Shown here in pieces: positions 59,399 to 64,000 of a DNA stretch of 64,000 nt. The first letter of the stretch is position 1, and each line of letters opens with the position of its first letter. Below the pieces are notes generated by a model. The model ran no database searches. It was given only the letters and a program-made list of their open reading frames with translations, and was not told the DNA's origin. Source of the stretch: Hyperoodon ampullatus. Taxonomy: Eukaryota > Chordata > Mammalia > Artiodactyla > Ziphiidae. The stretch lies in NCBI GenBank assembly GCA_949752795.1, contig OX457058.1, positions 162,195,353 through 162,259,352 of the forward strand, written 5' to 3'. A program made the position numbers and the translations under genes.

Positions 59399-62300
59399 TT
59401 ATATGGCTGAGTAATATTCCATTGTATATATGTGCCACATCTTCTTTATCCATTCATCTGATGATGGACACTTAGGTTGTTTCCAGCTCCGGGCTATTGT
59501 GAATAGAGCTGCAATGAATATTTTGGTACATGTCTCTTTTTGAATTATGATTTTCTCAGGGTATATGCCTAGTAGTGGGATTGCTGGGTCATATGGTAGT
59601 TCTATTTTTAGTTTTTTAAGGAACCTACATCCTGTTCTCCATAGTGGCTGTACCAATTCATATTCCCACCAGCAGTGCAAGAGTGTTCTCTTTTCTCCAC
59701 ACCCTCTCCAGCATTTATTGTTTCTAGATTTCTTGATGATGACCATTCTGACTGGTGTGAGATGATATCTCATTGTAGTTTTGATTTGCATTTCTCTAAT
59801 GATTAATGATGTTGAGCATTCTTTCATGTGTTTGTTGGCAGTCTGTATATCTTCTGTGGAGAAATGCCTATTTAAATCTTCTGCCCATTTTTGGATTGGG
59901 TTGTTTGTTTTTTTGCTATTGAGCTGCATGAGCTGTTTATAAATTTTGGAGATTAATCCTTTGTCAGTTGCTTCATTTGCAAATATTTTCTCCCATTCTG
60001 AGGGTTGTCTTTTGGTCTTCTTTATGGTTTCCTTTGCTGTGCAAAACTTTGAAGTTTCATTAGGTCCCATTTGTTTATCTTTGTTTTTATTTCCATTTCT
60101 CTAGGAGGTGGGTCCAAAAGGATCTTGCTGTGATTTATGTCATAGAGTGTTCTGCTTATGTTTTCCTCTAAGAGTTTGATAGTTTTTGCCCTTACATTTA
60201 GGTCTTTAATCCATTTTGAGCTTATTTTTGTGTATGGTGTTAGGGAATGATCTAATATCATACTTTTACATGTCCCTGTCCAGTTTTCCCAGCACCACTT
60301 ATTGAAGAGGCTGTCCTTTCTCCACTGTACATTCCTGCCTCCTTTATCAAAGATAAGTTGACCATATGTGCGTGGGTTTATCTCTGGGCTTTCTATCCTG
60401 TTCCATTGATCTATCTTTCTGTTTTTGTGCCAGTACCACACTGTCTTGATTACTGTAGCTTTGTAGTATAGTCTGAAGTCAGGGAGCCTGATTCCTCCAG
60501 CTCCGTTTTTCGTTCTCAAGATTGCTTTGGCTATTCGGGGTGTTTTGTTTTTCCAAACTAATTTTGAAATTTATTGTTCTAGTTCTGTGAAAAATGCCAG
60601 TGGTAGTTTGATAGGGATTGCATTGAATCTGTAGATTGCTTTGGGTAGTAGAGTCATTTCTATAATATTGATTCTTCCAATCCAGGAGCATGGTATATCT
60701 CTCCATCTATTTGTATCATCTTTAATTTCTTTCATCAGTGTCTTATAATTTTCTGCATACAGGTCTTTTGTCTCCTTAGGCAAGTTTATTCCTAGATATT
60801 TTATTCTTTTTGTTGCAATGGTAAATGGGAGTGTTTTCTTGATTTCATTTTCAGATTTTTCATCATTAGTGTACAGGAATGCCAGACATTTCTGTGCATT
60901 AATTTTGTATCCTGCTACTTTAACAAATTCATTGATTAACTCTAGTAGTTTTCTGGTAGCATCTTTAGGATTCTCTATGTATAGTATCATGTCATCTGCA
61001 AACAGTGACTGCTTTATTTCTTGTTTTCCAATTTGGATTCTTTTTATTTCCTTTTCCTCTCTGATTGCTGTGGCTAAAACTTCCAAAACTAGGCTGAATA
61101 AGAGTGGTGAGAGTGGGCAACCTTGTCTTGTTCCTGATCTTAGTGGAAATGGTTTCAGTTTTTCACCATTGAGGACAATGTTGGCTGTGGGTTTGTCATA
61201 TATGGCCTTTATTATGTTGAGGAAAGTTCCCTCTATGCCTACTTTCTGCAGGGTTTTTATCATAAATGGGTGTTGAATTTTCTCGAAGGCTTTCTCTGCA
61301 TCTATTGAGATGATCATATGGTTTTTCTCCTTCAACTTGTCAATATGGTGTATCATATTGATTGATTTGCATATATTGAAGAATCCTTGCATTCCTGGAA
61401 TAAACCCCACTTGATCATGGTGTATGATCCTTTTAATGTGCTGTTGGATTCTGTTTGCTAGTATTTTGTTGAGGATATTTGCATCTATGTTCATCAGTGA
61501 TATTGGCCTGTAGTTTTCTTTCTTTGTGACATCCTTGCCTGGTTTTGGTATCAAGGTGATGGTGGCCTCGTAGAATGAGTTTGGAAGTGTTTCTTCCTCT
61601 GAAATTGTTTGGAAGAGTTTGAGAAGGATGGGTGTTAGCTCTTCTCTAAATGCTTGATAGAATTCGCCTGTGAAGCCATCTGGTCCTGGGCTTTTGTTTG
61701 TTGGAAGATTTTTAATCTCAGTTTCAATTTCAGTGCTTGTGATTGGTCTATTCATATTTTCTATTTCTTCCTGATTCAGTCTTGGCAGGTTGTGCATTTC
61801 TAAAAATTTGTCCATTTCTTCAAGGTTGTCCATTATATTGGCATAGAGTTTCTTGTAGTAATCTCTCATGATCTTTTGTATTTCTGCAGTGTCAGTTGTT
61901 ACTTCTCCTTTTTCATTTCTAATTCTATTGATTTGAGTATTCTCCCTTGTTTTCTTGATGAGTCTGGCTAACGGTTTGTCAGTATTATTTATCTTCTCAA
62001 AGAACCAGCATTTAGTTTTATTGATCTTTGGTATCGTTTCCTTCATTTCTTTTTCATTTATTTCTGATCTGATCTTTATGATTTCTTCCCTTCTGCTAGC
62101 TTGGGGTTTTTTTGTTCTTATTTCTCTAATTGCTTTAGGTACAGGGTCAGGTTGTTTACTCGAGATGTTTCCTGTTCCTTAAGGTGGGATTGTATTGCTA
62201 TAAACTTCCCCCTTAGAACTGCTTTTGCTGCGTCCCATAGGTTTTGGATCATCGTGCCTCCATTGTCATTTGTTTCTAGGTATTTTTTAATTTCCTCTTT

Positions 62301-63094
62301 GATTTATTCAGTGATCACTTCGTTATTCAGTAGTGTATTCCTTAGCCTCCATGTGTTTGTATTTTTTACACATCTTTTCCTGTAACTGATGTCTAGTCTC
62401 ATAGCATTGTGGTCGGAAAAGATACTTGATACAATTTCAATTTTCTTATATTTACCAAGGCTTGATTTGTGACCCAAGACATGATCTATCCTGGAGAATG
62501 TTCCATGAGAACTTGAGAAAAACGTGTATTCTGATGTTTTTGTATGGAATGTCCTATAAATATCAATTAAGTCCATCTTGTTTAATGTATCATTTAAAGC
62601 TGTGTTTCCTTATTTATTTTCATTTTGGGTGATCTGTCCATTGGTGAAAGTGGGGTGTTAAAGTCCCCTACTATGATTGTGTTACTGTTGATTTCCCCTT
62701 TTATGGCTGTTAGTATTTGCCTTATGTATTGAGGTGCTCCTATGTTGGGGGCATAAATATTTACAATTGTTATATCTTCTTCTTGGATCCACCCCTTTAT
62801 CATTATGTAGTGTCCTTCTTTGTCTCTTCTAATAGTCTTTATTTTAAAGCCTATTTTGTCTGATATAAGAATTGCTACTCCAGCTTTCTTTTGATATACA
62901 TTTGCATGGAATATCTTTTTCCATCCCCTTACTTTCCATCTGTATGTGTCTCTAGGTCTGAAGTGGGTCTCTTGTAGACAGCATATAGATGGGTCTTGTT
63001 TTTGTATCCATTCAGCCAATCTGTGTCTTTTGGTGGGAGCATTTAGTCCATTTACTTTTAAGGTAATTATCAATATGTATGTTCCTATTCCCAT
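59399..63094 (-). pseudogene. L1 ORF2 (endonuclease-reverse transcriptase), broken
   Basis: ORF2 would nick target DNA and reverse-transcribe L1 RNA at the nick. From its ATG at 63094: an endonuclease part with QETH and GDFNTP motifs (to 62594), then a shift to another frame with SDHNAM (62576-62304). The reverse transcriptase segment (62046-60571, 491 codons) carries the [14 protein letters not shown] and FADD motifs at residues of about 304-352. C-terminal segments follow in two frames (60519-60022 and 60070-59399), ending with MEYYSAI. Lesions: a frameshift near 62600, a stop at about 62302 plus further damage to 62047, a stop at 60571 and a frameshift near 60050. The catalytic motifs I can see are intact, but the protein cannot be made as one chain. 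Confidence 0.94.
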
Positions 63095-63152
63095 TTCCTT
63101 AATTGCTTTGGGTTCGTTATTGTAGGTATATTCCTTTTGTTGTGTTTCTTGC

Positions 63153-64000
63153 CTAGAGAAGTTCCTTTAGCATTTGTTGTAAAGCTGGTTTGGTGGTGCT
63201 GAACTCTCTCAGCTTTTGCTTGTCTGTAAACGTTTTAATTTCTCCTTCAAATCTGAATGAGATCCTTGCTGGGTAGAGTAATCTTGGTTGCAGGTTTCTC
63301 TCCTTCATCACTTTAATTATGTCCTGCCACTCCCTCCTGGCTTGTAGATTTTCTCCTGAGAGATCAGCTGTTAACCTGATGGGGATTCCCTTGTGTGTTA
63401 TTTGTTGTTTTTCCCTTGATGCTTTTAATATGATTTCTTTGTGTTTAATTTTTGACAGTTTGATTAATATGTGTCTTGGCGTATTTCTCCTTGGATTTAT
63501 TCTGTATGGGACTCTCTGTGCCTCCTGGACTTGATTAACTATTTCCTTTCCCATATTAGGGAAGTTTTCAACTATAATCTCTTCAAATATTTTCTCAGTC
63601 TCTTTCTTTTTCTCTTCTTCTTCTGGAACCCCAATAATTTGAATGTTGGTGTGTTTAATGTTGTCCCAGAGGTCTCTGAGACTGTCCTCTGTTCTTTTCA
63701 TTCTTTTTTCTTTATTTTGCTCTGCATCAGTTATTTCCACTATTTTATCTTCCACCTCACTTATCCGTTCTTCTGCCTCAGTTATTCTGCTATTGATCCC
63801 ATCTAGAGTATTTTTCATTTCATTTATTGTGTTTTTAATCGATGCTTGATTCATCTTTAGTTCTTCTAGGTCCTTGTTAACTGTTTCTTGCATTTTGTCT
63901 ATTGTATTTCCAAGATTTTGGATCTTGGAAATAGAATCTTGGATCATCTTTACTATCATTATTCTGAATTCTTTTTCAGGTAGACTGCCTATTACCTCTT
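63153..64000 (-). CDS. L1 ORF1 protein, 5' end outside window
   Basis: Trimeric RNA-binding protein that packages L1 RNA into the ribonucleoprotein with ORF2. The stop is at 63153 and the frame is open to the window edge, with no stop in the last codons. From the internal Met at 63959: a coiled-coil heptad region (residues 1-95), an RRM-like domain starting near residue 103 (IQIIGVPEEEE) and the C-terminal domain (about 150-250, including RHILIKLSKI and ARISFRFEGE). The true start lies beyond 64000. ORF2 begins 58 bases downstream of its stop, the usual L1 arrangement. No lesion is visible in 848 bases, in contrast to ORF2. Confidence 0.9.
   Translation of the reverse strand, partial: EVIGSLPEKEFRIMIVKMIQDSISKIQNLGNTIDKMQETVNKDLEELKMNQASIKNTINEMKNTLDGINSRITEAEERISEVEDKIVEITDAEQNKEKRMKRTEDSLRDLWDNIKHTNIQIIGVPEEEEKKKETEKIFEEIIVENFPNMGKEIVNQVQEAQRVPYRINPRRNTPRHILIKLSKIKHKEIILKASREKQQITHKGIPIRLTADLSGENLQARREWQDIIKVMKERNLQPRLLYPARISFRFEGEIKTFTDKQKLREFSTTKPALQQMLKELL

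Larger units (their letters stand above)
58936..64000 (-). mobile_element. Long L1 LINE, truncated by window edge
   Basis: Minus-strand L1 of the cetartiodactyl type, at least 5.06 kb: tail (T run 58936-58954), 3' UTR (58955-59398), ORF2 (59399-63094), a 58-base spacer and ORF1 (63153 to the edge). It runs off the right side, so the 5' UTR, full length and TSD cannot be judged. ORF2 lesions show this copy is not autonomous. Confidence 0.96.

Overview
The window is mammalian nuclear DNA and almost certainly cetacean. Six insertions of the roughly 190-bp tRNA-derived CHR SINE (core beginning GGGCTTCCCTGGTGG, with the GAGCCATGGCCGCTGAGCC block) are young and mostly flanked by good target-site duplications (TSDs). 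That family is characteristic of whales and dolphins. Two shorter or older CHR-like SINEs, a cetartiodactyl-type L1, and old eutherian repeats (MIR, L2, MLT1, MER5, MER20, MER1, Tigger1) fit the same placement. The species cannot be resolved from the sequence alone.

I find no convincing host protein-coding gene, tRNA, rRNA or CRISPR. The open frames are short, lack family similarity, or lie inside repeats. The window reads as intergenic or intronic AT-rich DNA made of layered transposable-element insertions separated by unannotated unique sequence.

Layout. 0-14 kb: old L1, L2 and MIR remnants, a TG and a TA microsatellite, and a triple nest at 4.1-5.3 kb (MLT1-like LTR, then a 5'-truncated L1, then a CHR SINE). 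14.4-16.9 kb: an old ERV LTR split by an L1 whose 5' half is inverted (twin priming). 19.5-28.2 kb: repeat-poor DNA interrupted by an ERV LTR at 23.5 kb. A related LTR in opposite orientation lies at 34.5 kb and ends in a perfect 14-bp hairpin. 28-35 kb: L2, MIR and several old LTRs. 38.5-40.9 kb: a nearly full-length Tigger1 DNA transposon carrying a broken transposase. 41.4 kb: a perfect 66-bp tandem duplication. 43.3-44.0 kb: MER1 and MER20 hAT elements side by side. 46-57 kb: CHR SINEs, including one whose tail has become a (CA)n(TA)n microsatellite still bracketed by its TSD. 58.9-64 kb: a long minus-strand L1 running off the right edge. Its ORF1 is open as far as it can be seen, while ORF2 is broken in at least four places.

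No genes here work together as a pathway. The functional content is retrotransposon and transposon coding remnants, plus possible regulatory DNA in the repeat-poor stretches. Family names come from recognition of the consensus sequences. Boundaries without a stated TSD are approximate.
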